Shown piece by piece: positions 1-8,643 of a stretch of DNA of 64,000 bases. The notes under the pieces were generated by a model. That model had not been told where the DNA came from and made no database searches. It saw only the letters and a program-made list of their open reading frames with translations. The stretch comes from Candidatus Avoscillospira avicola. GTDB lineage: Bacteria > Bacillota > Clostridia > Oscillospirales > Oscillospiraceae. The stretch lies in the NCBI GenBank assembly GCA_018712245.1, contig DVHE01000014.1, forward strand, positions 35,646 to 99,645. Reading direction: 5' to 3'. How positions within the stretch are numbered: position 1 is the stretch's first letter; each line of letters begins with the position of its first letter. The position numbers and the translations under genes were made by a program.

Positions 1-1992
1 TTCATCCTTTACGGTACGCTGGCTGAAATCTTCGCCCGGGAGAACGGCTTCCATCACGGCATGGGCGGCTCCATGCACGCCTTCTTCCTGCCCTTCGGCG
101 TCTATCCCAACAACGCCATCGTCGGTGGCTCCGCCACCATCGCAGCCGGCGCTGCCCTCTATAAGAAGAACAACGACAAGAAGGGCATGGTCGTCTGCAA
201 CATTGGCGACGCGTCCCTGGGCTGCGGCCCCGTGTGGGAAGCCTTCAACTTCGCCGCCATGGATCAGTACAAGACCCTGTGGGAAGAGGGCCGCAAGGGC
301 GGTCTGCCGGTGATCTTCAATGTCTTCAATAACTCCTACGGCATGGGCGGCCAGACCCGCGGCGAGACCATGGCCTATGACCTGCTGGCTCGGATCGGCG
401 CCGGCATCACCCCCGATCAGATGCACGCCGAGCGTGTGGACGGCTGGAACCCCCTGGCTGTCATCGACGCCTATCGCCGCAAGAAGGAACTGATCGCCAA
501 TGGCGATGGCCCTGTGCTGCTGGACGTTGTCACCTACCGTCTGGTGGGCCACTCCACCTCCGACCAGAACGCCTACCGTACCAAGGAGGAGATCGAAGCC
601 TGGCGCTCTTACGATCCCATCATCACCTACCGCAAGGCTCTGGTGGACGCCGGCGTCGCGCCCGACAGCAAGTTTGAGGAGATCCTCAAGGAGACCAGCG
701 AGCGTATGACCATGGTCTGCCGCGCTGCTTCCGATAAGGAGATCAGCCCCTATGTGGACTTCCACAAGAACCCCGACTATGTGGCCAACCTGATGTTCTC
801 CAACGAGACCGTCCGCTCCATGGACCCCAACGGCGAGATTCGCGTCACCGGTCCCAAGGAGAGCTGCAAGCGCTATGCCGACCTGGCCAAGAAGGAGCAC
901 TCCGCTTTCGATGCCGACGGCAAGCCCTTCTCCAAGATGAAGGTCTACAACATCCGCGACGCTATCTTTGAGCCGCTGATCAACAAGTATTATGAAGATC
1001 CCACACTGGTCGCCTATGGCGAGGACGTCCGCGACTGGGGCGGCGCCTACGCCGTGTACCGCGGCCTGATGGACGTGATTCCCTATAGCCGTCTCTTCAA
1101 CTCCCCGATTTCCGAGGCTGCCATCGTAGGCTCCGCCGTTGGCTATTGCATGTGCGGTGGCCGCGCCGTCGTGGAGCTGATGTACTGCGACTTCCTGGGC
1201 CGCGCCGGTGACGAGGTCTTCAACCAGATGTCCAAGTGGCAGGCCATGTCTGCCGGCATCCTGAAGATGCCCATGATCCTGCGTATGTCCGTTGGCGCTA
1301 AGTACGGTGCCCAGCACTCTCAGGACTGGGCCGCGCTGATGGCCCACATCCCTGGCCTGAAGGTCTTCTTCCCCGCGACGCCTTACGAGGCCAAGGGCAT
1401 TATGCAGGCTGCCCTCAACGGCACCGACCCCTGCGTCATCATGGAGTCCCAGAGAATTTACGACAAGGGCGAGGAATTCCACCAGGGCGGCGTGCCCACC
1501 GAGGAGTACGAGTGGAAGCCCGGTGCGGTCAATAAGGTTCGCGACGGCAAGGATCTTTCCATCTTCACCATCGGCGCCACCCTCTACCGCGCCATGGACG
1601 CCGCCAAGGAGCTCTCTGAGAAGTACGGCTTGGAGGCCGACGTTATCAGCATGCCCTCTCTGGTGCCGCTGGACTATACCGAACTGGTGGAGTCCGTCAA
1701 GAAGACGGGCCGTGTGGTGCTGGCCTCCGACGCCTGCGCCCGTGGCAGCTTCCTCAATGACATTGCGCAGAACCTCTCCACGCTCTGCTTCGATTATCTG
1801 GATGCGCCGGTGGTGGTCATTGGCGCCAAGAACTGGATCACGCCTCCCTACGAGTTTGACGAGTTCTTCTTCCCGCAGGCCGAGTGGATCGTGGACGCTG
1901 TCAATGCCCGGATCGTGCCGCTGGAGGGCTATGTCTCCAAGACGACGCCTACCGAGGCTGAGATCATTCGCACCGCGAAGGCCGGCGTGTAA
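1..1992 (+). CDS. Fused 2-oxo-acid dehydrogenase E1 (alpha+beta), 5' truncated
   Basis: Thiamine-diphosphate E1 component of a pyruvate, acetoin or branched-chain 2-oxo-acid dehydrogenase complex. The reading frame is open from base 1, so the N-terminus lies outside the window and about 663 residues are visible. The first two thirds of kilobase one encode the alpha domain, with the substrate/TPP motif HHGMGGSMH, the TPP-binding segment IGDAS followed by NNSYGMGGQ. From about nt 940 the beta domain begins (YGEDVRDWGGAY, then SPISEAAIVGSAVG) and runs to a transketolase C-terminal domain. Most bacteria split alpha and beta into two genes; the single-chain form occurs in Clostridia. The substrate cannot be told from sequence. 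The E2 and E3 genes are not visible and may lie upstream. Confidence 0.9.
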   Translation, partial: FILYGTLAEIFARENGFHHGMGGSMHAFFLPFGVYPNNAIVGGSATIAAGAALYKKNNDKKGMVVCNIGDASLGCGPVWEAFNFAAMDQYKTLWEEGRKGGLPVIFNVFNNSYGMGGQTRGETMAYDLLARIGAGITPDQMHAERVDGWNPLAVIDAYRRKKELIANGDGPVLLDVVTYRLVGHSTSDQNAYRTKEEIEAWRSYDPIITYRKALVDAGVAPDSKFEEILKETSERMTMVCRAASDKEISPYVDFHKNPDYVANLMFSNETVRSMDPNGEIRVTGPKESCKRYADLAKKEHSAFDADGKPFSKMKVYNIRDAIFEPLINKYYEDPTLVAYGEDVRDWGGAYAVYRGLMDVIPYSRLFNSPISEAAIVGSAVGYCMCGGRAVVELMYCDFLGRAGDEVFNQMSKWQAMSAGILKMPMILRMSVGAKYGAQHSQDWAALMAHIPGLKVFFPATPYEAKGIMQAALNGTDPCVIMESQRIYDKGEEFHQGGVPTEEYEWKPGAVNKVRDGKDLSIFTIGATLYRAMDAAKELSEKYGLEADVISMPSLVPLDYTELVESVKKTGRVVLASDACARGSFLNDIAQNLSTLCFDYLDAPVVVIGAKNWITPPYEFDEFFFPQAEWIVDAVNARIVPLEGYVSKTTPTEAEIIRTAKAGV

Positions 1993-1998
1993 TACCAT

Positions 1999-2664
1999 AT
2001 GGATATTCAAAAGGTAAAAGCCGCCATATTTGACTTGGACGGCACCCTTTTGGATACGTTGGGCGATATCGGCACAGCCGCCAACGAGGCGCTGTGCCGG
2101 TATGGCTTGCCTGCGCATCCAATTTCGGAGTACCGCAGCTTGGTGGGCCACGGCATTCGGACGCTGTTCCGTCAAGCCGTCCCCGCGAATACATCCGAGG
2201 AACTATATGACAAGGCGCTGTCGTTCTATCTCGGCTATTATCCGGAGCATTGCATCGTTCACACGGCGTATTTCCCCGGCGTGCAGGAATTTCTGAAGAA
2301 ACTGGACGCCAGGGGGATCCGCCTGGCCGTGATCTCCAACAAAACCGAAGCCACCAGCCATAAGATCATCTCGCACTTTTTCCCGGATACCCAGTGGGCC
2401 TTTGTCTGGGGGAATAATGGTTCGCGGCCGCTGAAGCCCGCGCTGGACGCGGGGCGGCTGGCCTGCGAGACGCTGCGGCTGAATCCGGAGGAGATTCTCT
2501 ATGTGGGCGACGGCGACACGGATATGGAGTTTGCCTCCAAGATGGGCTTCATTGCCGCCGGCGTCACCTGGGGTTACCGGGACGCGGACGTGCTGCTGGC
2601 TGCCGGCGCTGACTTCCTGTCCGGTTCTTTCCGGGCGCTGGAAGAGAAGCTGGGCCTGATTTAG
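1999..2664 (+). CDS. gph: HAD-family phosphatase, phosphoglycolate phosphatase-like
   Basis: A 221-residue HAD hydrolase. The catalytic motif DLDGTLLDT is at residues 12-20, followed by a helical cap, the SNKTEA motif II region, and the acidic motif GDGDTDMEFA. This layout matches phosphoglycolate phosphatase (Gph/PgpX), which removes 2-phosphoglycolate, but pyrophosphatase and nucleotidase relatives look alike, so the substrate is inferred. The ATG is 6 bp after the E1 stop without a strong ribosome site, which suggests translational coupling to the upstream gene. A hairpin terminator follows. Confidence 0.8.
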   Translation: MDIQKVKAAIFDLDGTLLDTLGDIGTAANEALCRYGLPAHPISEYRSLVGHGIRTLFRQAVPANTSEELYDKALSFYLGYYPEHCIVHTAYFPGVQEFLKKLDARGIRLAVISNKTEATSHKIISHFFPDTQWAFVWGNNGSRPLKPALDAGRLACETLRLNPEEILYVGDGDTDMEFASKMGFIAAGVTWGYRDADVLLAAGADFLSGSFRALEEKLGLI

Positions 2665-2693
2665 GCGTTGCAAGCATCCTGCGCATTCAAACA

Positions 2694-2734
2694 TTCGGCA
2701 GCGGAGTTGCGGCTCTGCTGCCGAAATCTTTGTT
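2694..2734 (+). terminator. Rho-independent terminator after the HAD gene
   Basis: Arms CGGCAGCGGAG and CTCTGCTGCCG pair with one G-U around a short loop, followed by a T-rich stretch. It ends the E1-HAD transcript. Confidence 0.7.
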
Positions 2735-2842
2735 TACAAAATTGCTACAATATTCCCTTTCATTTCCGGAAAAAATCGTGTATCATAATGTCTAATGCTT
2801 CGCCCGGAATTTGACCTGCGTCGAGGGGAACCGGAATTCTCT

Positions 2843-2860
2843 ATGCCTGCTTGCAGGCAT
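2843..2860. promoter_or_regulatory. Perfect 8-bp inverted repeat just before the ribosome site
   Basis: ATGCCTGC-TT-GCAGGCAT ends 4 bp before the GGAGGG ribosome site of the downstream gene. A weak promoter (TTTCAT at 2758-2763, 17 bp, TATCAT at 2781-2786) would place it in the 5' leader. It could be a protein operator or a small hairpin affecting initiation. The role is inference. Confidence 0.4.
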
Positions 2861-2876
2861 TCCTGGAGGGAAACGT

Positions 2877-5336
2877 TTGAAACGGTTGCGCTTGTCCTTT
2901 GCCTTTTGGCTGGGAACGATTTTGTTTTGGGAACTGACGCTGCATCTGGCAGTGTTCCAGAGTCTTTCCCGCGGTTTGCCGATGGTGGGCTTTTCCATTG
3001 CCGCTGCGGCGCTGGTGTGCCTGCTGACGGCGCTGCCCCGCTGGCCGGGAAAACTCTTTGCCTGGATCTTGCCGCCGGTTTTGTATTTGGTCTATGCAGT
3101 GCAGCTGGTCTATGAAGAGATTTTTGGCTCCCTATTGTCTGTCGCTTTCGTCTCCATGGGCGGAGAGGCCATCACGGCCTTTTGGTCCATTTTGATTGCC
3201 GCGTTGTGGAAGCGTCTGTGGCTGCTGCTCTTGATGGCGCTGCCGCTGGTGGCGTTTTACGTGCTGCGGGCGAAAAAACGCTTTCCCACAGCGGAGAGCT
3301 GGATGGACTTGGGCGTCGTGCTGGTTGTGGCGGTGGTGGCTGCAGTGGGTACTTGGGCGGTCCTGCCGCAGTTTGGACCGGGCATCAACGACCCTGCGGC
3401 ACTCTTCCGCAATCCCACCGCCACGGTGGACCGTTGGACGGAGAACTTTGGCGTGCTGACTGCCAGCGTGCTGGATGTCAAGCGGCAGGGGAGTGCGGCC
3501 CGCGGGGAGATGACAGCCGAACTGACCGATGCTGTGAATCTCGAAGCGGAGGAGTCACCGGAAGTGGAGCGGAATATCCTGGAGGAAATCGACTTTGATG
3601 CGCTGAACGCCGCCACGGACGAAGAGAGCCTCCAGACACTCAACCGCTATTTCTCATCCCTGACCGGAACGGCCAAGCACGAATACACCGGATATTTTGA
3701 AGGCTACAACCTGATTGTGATCTGCGCGGAGGCGTTCTCCAACTATCTCATCGATCCGGAGCTGACGCCCACGCTCTACCGCATGAGCCAGGAGGGCTTC
3801 GTCTTTGAAAACTTTTATAATAGCTTTCCCAATCTGACGACCAACGGCGAGTATTCCCTCTGCATGGGGATGATGCCGGACCTGAGCCGGATGAGCTTCG
3901 CTGTGTCCGTGCAGAATTACCTGCCTTATTGTCTGGGAAATGTCTATCAGGCACAGGGCCTGCCTGCCTATGCCTACCACAACAACGTGGGAACCTTCTA
4001 TAACCGAATCAACACCCATACCAATATGGGCTACGAGTTCAAGGCCTTGGACTTCGGCCTGGACATGGAGCCCGGAACGCCGACTTCTGACCTGGAGATG
4101 CTGGAGAAGACCGTGGACGACTATCTGACCCAAGAACCCTTCCACGCTTACTATATGACTTACTCAGGCCACGCCGAGTACAACTTCACCGACAACGATA
4201 TGTCGGTGCAGAACGAGGCACTGGTAGAGGGCATCGAGGGCTCCGAAGGCCTTCGCGCGTATCTCGCCTGCCAGCTGGAGCTGGAGAAGGCCATGACGTA
4301 TCTTCTGGAGCGGCTGGAGGAGGCCGGGATTGCCGATCGGACCGTGGTGGTTCTGACAGGCGATCACATGCCCTACGGCCTCTCGGACGAGGACTATGCC
4401 GCGCTGGCCGGCGATGCGACGGAAGAGCCCTTCTGGCAGTATCGCAACAGCTTTATCTGCTGGAATGGCGGCATGGACGAGCCGGTGGTGGTGGAGGACT
4501 ACTGCTGTACCCAGGATATCCTGCCGACGGTTCTCAACTTGATGGGCCTGCCCTATGATTCCCGGCTCCTCACCGGACGCGATGTACTGGCACCCGGCAC
4601 GCACTTGGCTGTTTTGAAGGACAGCAGCTTCCTTACCGATTCCGTGATCTACGACGCTGCCTCAGGCACCTTTACCTGGAACGGGGAAGAGGACGAGGCG
4701 CTGGCGGAGCAGCTGCTCCAGTCGGTGAGCAATCAGTTTGCCGTGGCCTCGGCCATTTTGAGTACCGATTACTACGGCTATGTTTACGACACCCTGGGCC
4801 TTGCGAAAGTGGAGGAGACAGGACCGACCTACGCCAGCTACGCCGATATCGAGGGCAAGTGGTATGAAGATTCGGTGGAACTGCTGACGCTCTATGGCGC
4901 TCTCAGCGGCGGCGGCACCGGTAGCTTTGAAGGCGACGAGCCGGCCAGCCGGGCCGATTTTGTCACCATGATCGCCCGGGCGCTGGGGCAGGGCAGCTCT
5001 GCGGACGACGGCGAAATTCCCTTCACCGACGTGCCGGCGGATGCCTGGTACTTTGCGCCGGTCCAGCTGGCCTGGAAATCCGGCTGGCTGGAGGAGCAGG
5101 AGACCTTCCGTCCCCTGGAGACCATCACGGCCAAGGAGGCATGGGGTTTTCTGGCTACCGTGGGAGAATCCTGCGGCATTGACGACAGTCTCACCTGGGC
5201 GCAAGAGGTCTGGGCCGAGGCCGAGGCGCAGCAGCAGGCGGCGCTCCCGGATTGGGACAATTCCCTTGTCACCCGCGGCGCGGCGGCTTATCTGGCTGCG
5301 GCTTTGGTGGAAGTTTTGAACGAAAATGCCATGTAA
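2877..5336 (+). CDS. LTA synthase-like sulfatase-fold membrane enzyme with C-terminal SLH domains
   Basis: About 819 residues. The start chosen is TTG at 2877, 6 bp after GGAGGG; an upstream ATG at 2811 has no ribosome site. The N-terminus has about five hydrophobic segments (to about residue 150), as in LtaS/alkaline-phosphatase-superfamily transferases that build glycerolphosphate polymers outside the membrane. The extracellular catalytic domain carries ICAEAFS (metal-ligand Glu), NLTTNGEYS (candidate nucleophilic Thr) and VVLTGDHMPYGL (Asp/His ligands). After about residue 660 it continues into two SLH repeats (YADIEGKWYED..., FTDVPADAWYFAP...) and a degenerate third. Typical LtaS proteins are about 650 residues and lack SLH. 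The fusion suggests an enzyme tethered both to the membrane and to cell-wall polymers. The transferred group is not proven. Confidence 0.82.
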   Translation: MKRLRLSFAFWLGTILFWELTLHLAVFQSLSRGLPMVGFSIAAAALVCLLTALPRWPGKLFAWILPPVLYLVYAVQLVYEEIFGSLLSVAFVSMGGEAITAFWSILIAALWKRLWLLLLMALPLVAFYVLRAKKRFPTAESWMDLGVVLVVAVVAAVGTWAVLPQFGPGINDPAALFRNPTATVDRWTENFGVLTASVLDVKRQGSAARGEMTAELTDAVNLEAEESPEVERNILEEIDFDALNAATDEESLQTLNRYFSSLTGTAKHEYTGYFEGYNLIVICAEAFSNYLIDPELTPTLYRMSQEGFVFENFYNSFPNLTTNGEYSLCMGMMPDLSRMSFAVSVQNYLPYCLGNVYQAQGLPAYAYHNNVGTFYNRINTHTNMGYEFKALDFGLDMEPGTPTSDLEMLEKTVDDYLTQEPFHAYYMTYSGHAEYNFTDNDMSVQNEALVEGIEGSEGLRAYLACQLELEKAMTYLLERLEEAGIADRTVVVLTGDHMPYGLSDEDYAALAGDATEEPFWQYRNSFICWNGGMDEPVVVEDYCCTQDILPTVLNLMGLPYDSRLLTGRDVLAPGTHLAVLKDSSFLTDSVIYDAASGTFTWNGEEDEALAEQLLQSVSNQFAVASAILSTDYYGYVYDTLGLAKVEETGPTYASYADIEGKWYEDSVELLTLYGALSGGGTGSFEGDEPASRADFVTMIARALGQGSSADDGEIPFTDVPADAWYFAPVQLAWKSGWLEEQETFRPLETITAKEAWGFLATVGESCGIDDSLTWAQEVWAEAEAQQQAALPDWDNSLVTRGAAAYLAAALVEVLNENAM

Positions 5337-5342
5337 GAAAAA

Positions 5343-5573
5343 GAACCCGGCCCAGCGCAAAAGCGCCGCCGGGTTCTGAGACTGTCAAAAAACTATGATA
5401 TAGAGCGCTGCAACAGAGCAGCGGGGGGTGTGTGCGGGGGGCAAAGGGCCCCCTGCGCGTTCAATCAGGTCGTTTTTGCAACTTTTTGAAGTTGCAAAAA
5501 CGGGGGACAGCGGGGCGAAAATACTTTTTCGACACGCTGAGAACCCGGCGGCGCGAAGAGCGCCGCCGGGTTC
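5343..5573. repeat. Hairpin-rich intergenic module between two copies of one terminator-like palindrome
   Basis: The 480 bp between the SLH enzyme and pyruvate kinase contain no convincing conserved gene. The left palindrome (5343-5376) has outer arms GAACCCGGC/GCCGGGTTC; the right one (5541-5573) has perfect 13-bp arms starting GAACCCGGCGGCG. Between them the sequence begins CTGAGACTGTCAAAAAAC (5376-5393) and ends in the imperfect inverse of that (5523-5540, CTTTTTCGACACGCTGAG). Inside are a G-run hairpin (about 5434-5458) and a perfect 11-bp stem GTTTTTGCAAC/GTTGCAAAAAC (5472-5501). The palindromes may terminate the flanking convergent genes. The inner unit looks like a small non-coding dispersed element. 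Confidence 0.6.
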
Positions 5574-5581
5574 TTTGGCAT

Positions 5582-5762
5582 CTAGCTTTCTATGGCGTTT
5601 AGGGCCGCTTCAAAGAACGACTCCCGCATAGCGGGGGCTGCTTTGCATATGAGGGCCGCCGTCTCTGGCAGCCTGGGGCAGTCCATGCCGCCGTGTCCGC
5701 TGCGGCTGTGGGCGGCGGCGGTGATGACGCCGGGGGGGGCGGTTGTCCGGAAAGGCCCACAT
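5582..5762 (-). pseudogene. Possible small gene interrupted at a C8 run
   Basis: On the minus strand, GGAGGG then 6 bp then ATG at 5762 starts a frame reading MWAFPDNRPP. After a run of eight C (5732-5739) the protein-like sequence continues only in another frame (GVITAAAHSRSGHGG..., ending ALNAIES and TAG at 5582). With one C fewer the product would be about 59 residues. It lies directly after the pyruvate kinase terminator, which argues against strong expression. I recognise no family. It could be a frameshifted remnant, a phase-variable gene, a sequencing error, or chance. Confidence 0.25.
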
Positions 5763-5774
5763 AACGCGCCCTCC

Positions 5775-5803
5775 AAAAAATGGGGCCGAAGCGTATCGGC
5801 CCC
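5775..5803 (-). terminator. Terminator of pyruvate kinase gene
   Basis: On the minus strand, GGGGCCGA-TACGCT-TCGGCCCC (perfect 8-bp stem) is followed by ATTTTTT, 14 bp after the pyk stop. Confidence 0.85.
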
Positions 5804-5817
5804 GAAAATTAGGAAAC

Positions 5818-7233
5818 TCAGGTGTATTGCTCCACCTTGATGAGGTTGGTATTGCCGGAGGTGCCATTGGTAACGCCGCCGGTGATGACGATTCGGTCCC
5901 CGGTAGTCAGCCCCAAGGCGGATTGGGCCAGCTTCTTGGCCGTGTAGAACAGCACCTCCGTGGAGGGAAGCTCCTCACACATGATGGGTGTGACGCCCCA
6001 GGAGAGGGCCAGCTTCCGCCAGGTCTTCTTGTTGGTAGTCAGGCCCACGATGTCCATCGGGGGCCGGAACCGGGAGACCAGCCGTACCGTGCCGCCGGAG
6101 AGGGAGCAGGCTACGATGGCCTTGGCGTTGATGTCGATGGCCATGCCGCAGGTGGCGTGGGAGATGGCGTCGATGATGTTGTGAATCTCAAACTGGTTGG
6201 AGTGGAAGCGGCTCTTGAAGTCGATGGCCTGCTCTGTCCACTCGGCGATTTTGGACATGGTAGCCACGGCCTCCACGGGATATTTGCCCATGGCGCTCTC
6301 GCCGGAGAGCATGATGGCGCTGGTTCCGTCGTACACGGCGTTGGCTACGTCGGAAATCTCAGCCCGAGTGGGGCGGGGGTTGTAGATCATGCTCTCGAGC
6401 ATTTCCGTGGCGGTAATGACCCGCTTGCCCAGCAGGCGGCACTTGGTGATGAGCTGCTTCTGGATGGCGGGAAGCTGCTCAAAGGGAATTTCCACGCCCA
6501 TATCGCCGCGGCCGATCATAATGCCCTCGCAGCGCTGGCAGATTTCCTCGATGTTGTCTACACCGGGCTGGTTTTCGATCTTGGCGATCAGGGCGATGTC
6601 GTCGCCGCCGTTGGCGCGGAGGAAGTCACGAACCGCGTCCAGATCCTTGGCGCAGGAGACGAAGGAGCAGGCGATATAGTCTACCTCGTTGGCTATGCCG
6701 AAGAGGATATCCTGCTTGTCCTGTTCGCTGAGGTAGGGCTGGCTGAGAATTTTACCAGGGAAACTCATGCTCTTGCGGTCAGAGAGGACGCCGCCGATCT
6801 TGGTGGTGCAGTGGATATCTTTGCCCTGAATCTTCTCCACCTGGAAGGAGAGAAGTCCGTTGTTGAGCAGGATGGTGTCGCCCACCTCCAGGTCGTTTAC
6901 CAGACCGGGATAGGAGATGGAGACCTCCTTCTGGCTGCCTTTTACGTCCCGAGCCGTGAAGGTAAAGGGATCGCCGTCCTGCAAGGTAATTTTGCCGCCT
7001 TCGAAGGTCTTGATGCGGAATTCAGGACCCTTGGTATCCAGCATGATGGCAATTGGCAAATTCAAGGCTTCCCGCACCTTTTTGATGGTGCTCATCTTTT
7101 TGAAATGTTCCTCGTGGGAACCGTGGGAGAAGTTCAGCCGCGCCACGTTCATGCCGGCGAGGCATAACTTGGTGAGAACCGCTTCACTTTCACTGGCGGG
7201 ACCGATGGTGCAGATAATCTTGGTTTTTCGCAT
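5818..7233 (-). CDS. pyk: Pyruvate kinase
   Basis: A 471-residue protein catalysing phosphoenolpyruvate + ADP to pyruvate + ATP, the last step of glycolysis. The N-terminus RKTKIICTIGPAS is the family signature. MLDTKGPEFR, the catalytic-loop MIGRGDMGVEIP and TEMLESMIYNPRPTRAE are present. The length matches the basic enzyme; there is no C-terminal PEP-utiliser domain as in Bacillus. The ATG has AGGAGG 8 bp upstream. A possible extended -10 (TGGCATAAT on the minus strand, near 7295-7305) without an evident -35 may be its promoter. It is monocistronic, with a strong terminator after the stop. Confidence 0.97.
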   Translation of the reverse strand: MRKTKIICTIGPASESEAVLTKLCLAGMNVARLNFSHGSHEEHFKKMSTIKKVREALNLPIAIMLDTKGPEFRIKTFEGGKITLQDGDPFTFTARDVKGSQKEVSISYPGLVNDLEVGDTILLNNGLLSFQVEKIQGKDIHCTTKIGGVLSDRKSMSFPGKILSQPYLSEQDKQDILFGIANEVDYIACSFVSCAKDLDAVRDFLRANGGDDIALIAKIENQPGVDNIEEICQRCEGIMIGRGDMGVEIPFEQLPAIQKQLITKCRLLGKRVITATEMLESMIYNPRPTRAEISDVANAVYDGTSAIMLSGESAMGKYPVEAVATMSKIAEWTEQAIDFKSRFHSNQFEIHNIIDAISHATCGMAIDINAKAIVACSLSGGTVRLVSRFRPPMDIVGLTTNKKTWRKLALSWGVTPIMCEELPSTEVLFYTAKKLAQSALGLTTGDRIVITGGVTNGTSGNTNLIKVEQYT

Positions 7234-7353
7234 AGAGGTGCCTCCTGAACTTCGATGTACGGGTATTTTGACAGAGCGTAGCCGCCTATATATTATGCCA
7301 CAAAATGAGGCGGTTGGGGAGATGAAAAACGGAAAAATATGTTAAGAAAGTGC

Positions 7354-7383
7354 AAAAAATGGCCTGGAACGAAATCCCAGGCC
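7354..7383 (-). terminator. Terminator after aminotransferase gene
   Basis: Stem GGCCTGG/CCAGGCC with a 9-nt loop. On the minus strand it is followed by ATTTTTT, and the plus-strand side also ends in T's, so it may work both ways. Confidence 0.85.
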
Positions 7384-7393
7384 ATTTTTCCGG

Positions 7394-8590
7394 TCAGAGA
7401 ATTGCTTTCTGATAGGCCTTGATTCCCAGCGCCAGCAAATCCATGGCACGCGAAAGGTCTTCTTCTTTGAGAACGTATGCGATGCGGACTTCATTGACGC
7501 CGTTGCCGGGTGTTGCGTAGAAGGAGTGCCCGGGAGAGAACATCACAGTCTCTCCGTGATCTTCAAAGTCGGTCAGAAGCCACTGCTGGAATCGATCCGC
7601 GTCGTCGATGGGAAGCGCAGCCATCAGGTAGAAGGCGCCGTCGGGGGTACGGCATGTGACGCCGGGGATGGTGCGAAGCTTTTCCATCACGGTGTCCCGC
7701 CGGCGCTGGTATTCCAGGCGCATTTCGTCAAAGTAGTGCTGGTCCACCGTGTAAAGGGCGGCGGCGGCAACTTGATCCAGCGTGGCGACGGACAGGCGGG
7801 CCTGGCAGAACTTCATTGCCTCGGCCATCAGAGCCTTGTTTTTGGAGATCAGGCAGCCAATTCTGGCGCCGCAGGCGGAGAAACGCTTGGAGACCGAGTC
7901 AATGATGACCAGGTTCCCGTTGGGATCGTCCAGCGCTCCCATGGTGACAAGGCCCTCGCCGTTGTAGAAGAACTCCCGGTAGACCTCGTCGCAGATGAGA
8001 TAGATATCATGTTCCCGGGCGACATCCAGCAGCATCTGCCGCTCCTCCGCCGTCAGCGTCACGCCGGTGGGGTTGGAGGGGTTGGTAATCATGATGGCTC
8101 TGGTGTTTTCGTGGATCAAGGCCTCGATTTTTGCCCGATCGGCGTAGTGATAGCCCTCCTCCGGGGATGTGGGGATGGGGCAGACGCGGCCGCAGGCCGC
8201 GCGGATGAAGGTGGCGTAGTTTGGATAGTAGGGCTCTGGAATCAGCACTTCACTGCCGGGATCCAGGATGCACTGCATTACAATGCTCAGCGCCTCGGAG
8301 CCGCCGGTGGTGGCGAGAATTTCCGACTCGTCGTAATGGGCGCCAAGGCGGGCATAGTAAGCCTGTACCGCGTGGAGGTAAGAGGGGACGCCGGGCGACT
8401 CGGCATATTCCAACACAGGATCGGCAAAATTGCGCACGGCGTCAAAGTAAACCTGGGGCGTGGCGATGTCCGGCTGTCCGATATTCAGATGATAAATCTT
8501 GCGGCCCTTGGCCTGTGCCTCTACCGCGAAGGGATGGAATTTCCGCATAGGGGAGAGTTCACAGGTTTGAACGCGCTGAGAGAGTTTCAT
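7394..8590 (-). CDS. PLP-dependent aminotransferase, class I/II (aspartate aminotransferase-like)
   Basis: A 398-residue fold-type I PLP enzyme. Visible motifs are NIGQPDIATP near the N-terminus, NPSNPTGV (substrate/PLP-binding Asn), LICDEVYREF (PLP-pyridine Asp) and SVSKRFSACGARIG with the Schiff-base lysine. These place it with the aspartate/aromatic aminotransferase subgroup; the amino-acid substrate cannot be settled. The ATG has AAGGAGG 7 bp upstream. It has its own consensus promoter and terminator, so it is monocistronic. A short palindrome lies in the leader. Confidence 0.92.
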   Translation of the reverse strand: MKLSQRVQTCELSPMRKFHPFAVEAQAKGRKIYHLNIGQPDIATPQVYFDAVRNFADPVLEYAESPGVPSYLHAVQAYYARLGAHYDESEILATTGGSEALSIVMQCILDPGSEVLIPEPYYPNYATFIRAACGRVCPIPTSPEEGYHYADRAKIEALIHENTRAIMITNPSNPTGVTLTAEERQMLLDVAREHDIYLICDEVYREFFYNGEGLVTMGALDDPNGNLVIIDSVSKRFSACGARIGCLISKNKALMAEAMKFCQARLSVATLDQVAAAALYTVDQHYFDEMRLEYQRRRDTVMEKLRTIPGVTCRTPDGAFYLMAALPIDDADRFQQWLLTDFEDHGETVMFSPGHSFYATPGNGVNEVRIAYVLKEEDLSRAMDLLALGIKAYQKAIL

Positions 8591-8611
8591 AGCGGTTCCT
8601 CCTTAGGGTCA

Positions 8612-8626
8612 CGCCGCACTGCGGCG
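8612..8626. promoter_or_regulatory. Palindrome in the aminotransferase leader
   Basis: CGCCGCA-C-TGCGGCG lies between the promoter and the ribosome site. It is a possible operator or leader hairpin; the function is not known. Confidence 0.35.
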
Positions 8627-8643
8627 CAACGCGATTAAGGATC

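Noticed and set aside
5428..5631. Small plus-strand open frame in the hairpin-rich gap
   Set aside because: It crosses three hairpins, has no ribosome site, and reads as a low-complexity peptide.
5743..7167. Long open frame antisense to pyruvate kinase
   Set aside because: A mirror frame produced by GC-rich codon usage; the opposite strand has a complete pyk with ribosome site and terminator.
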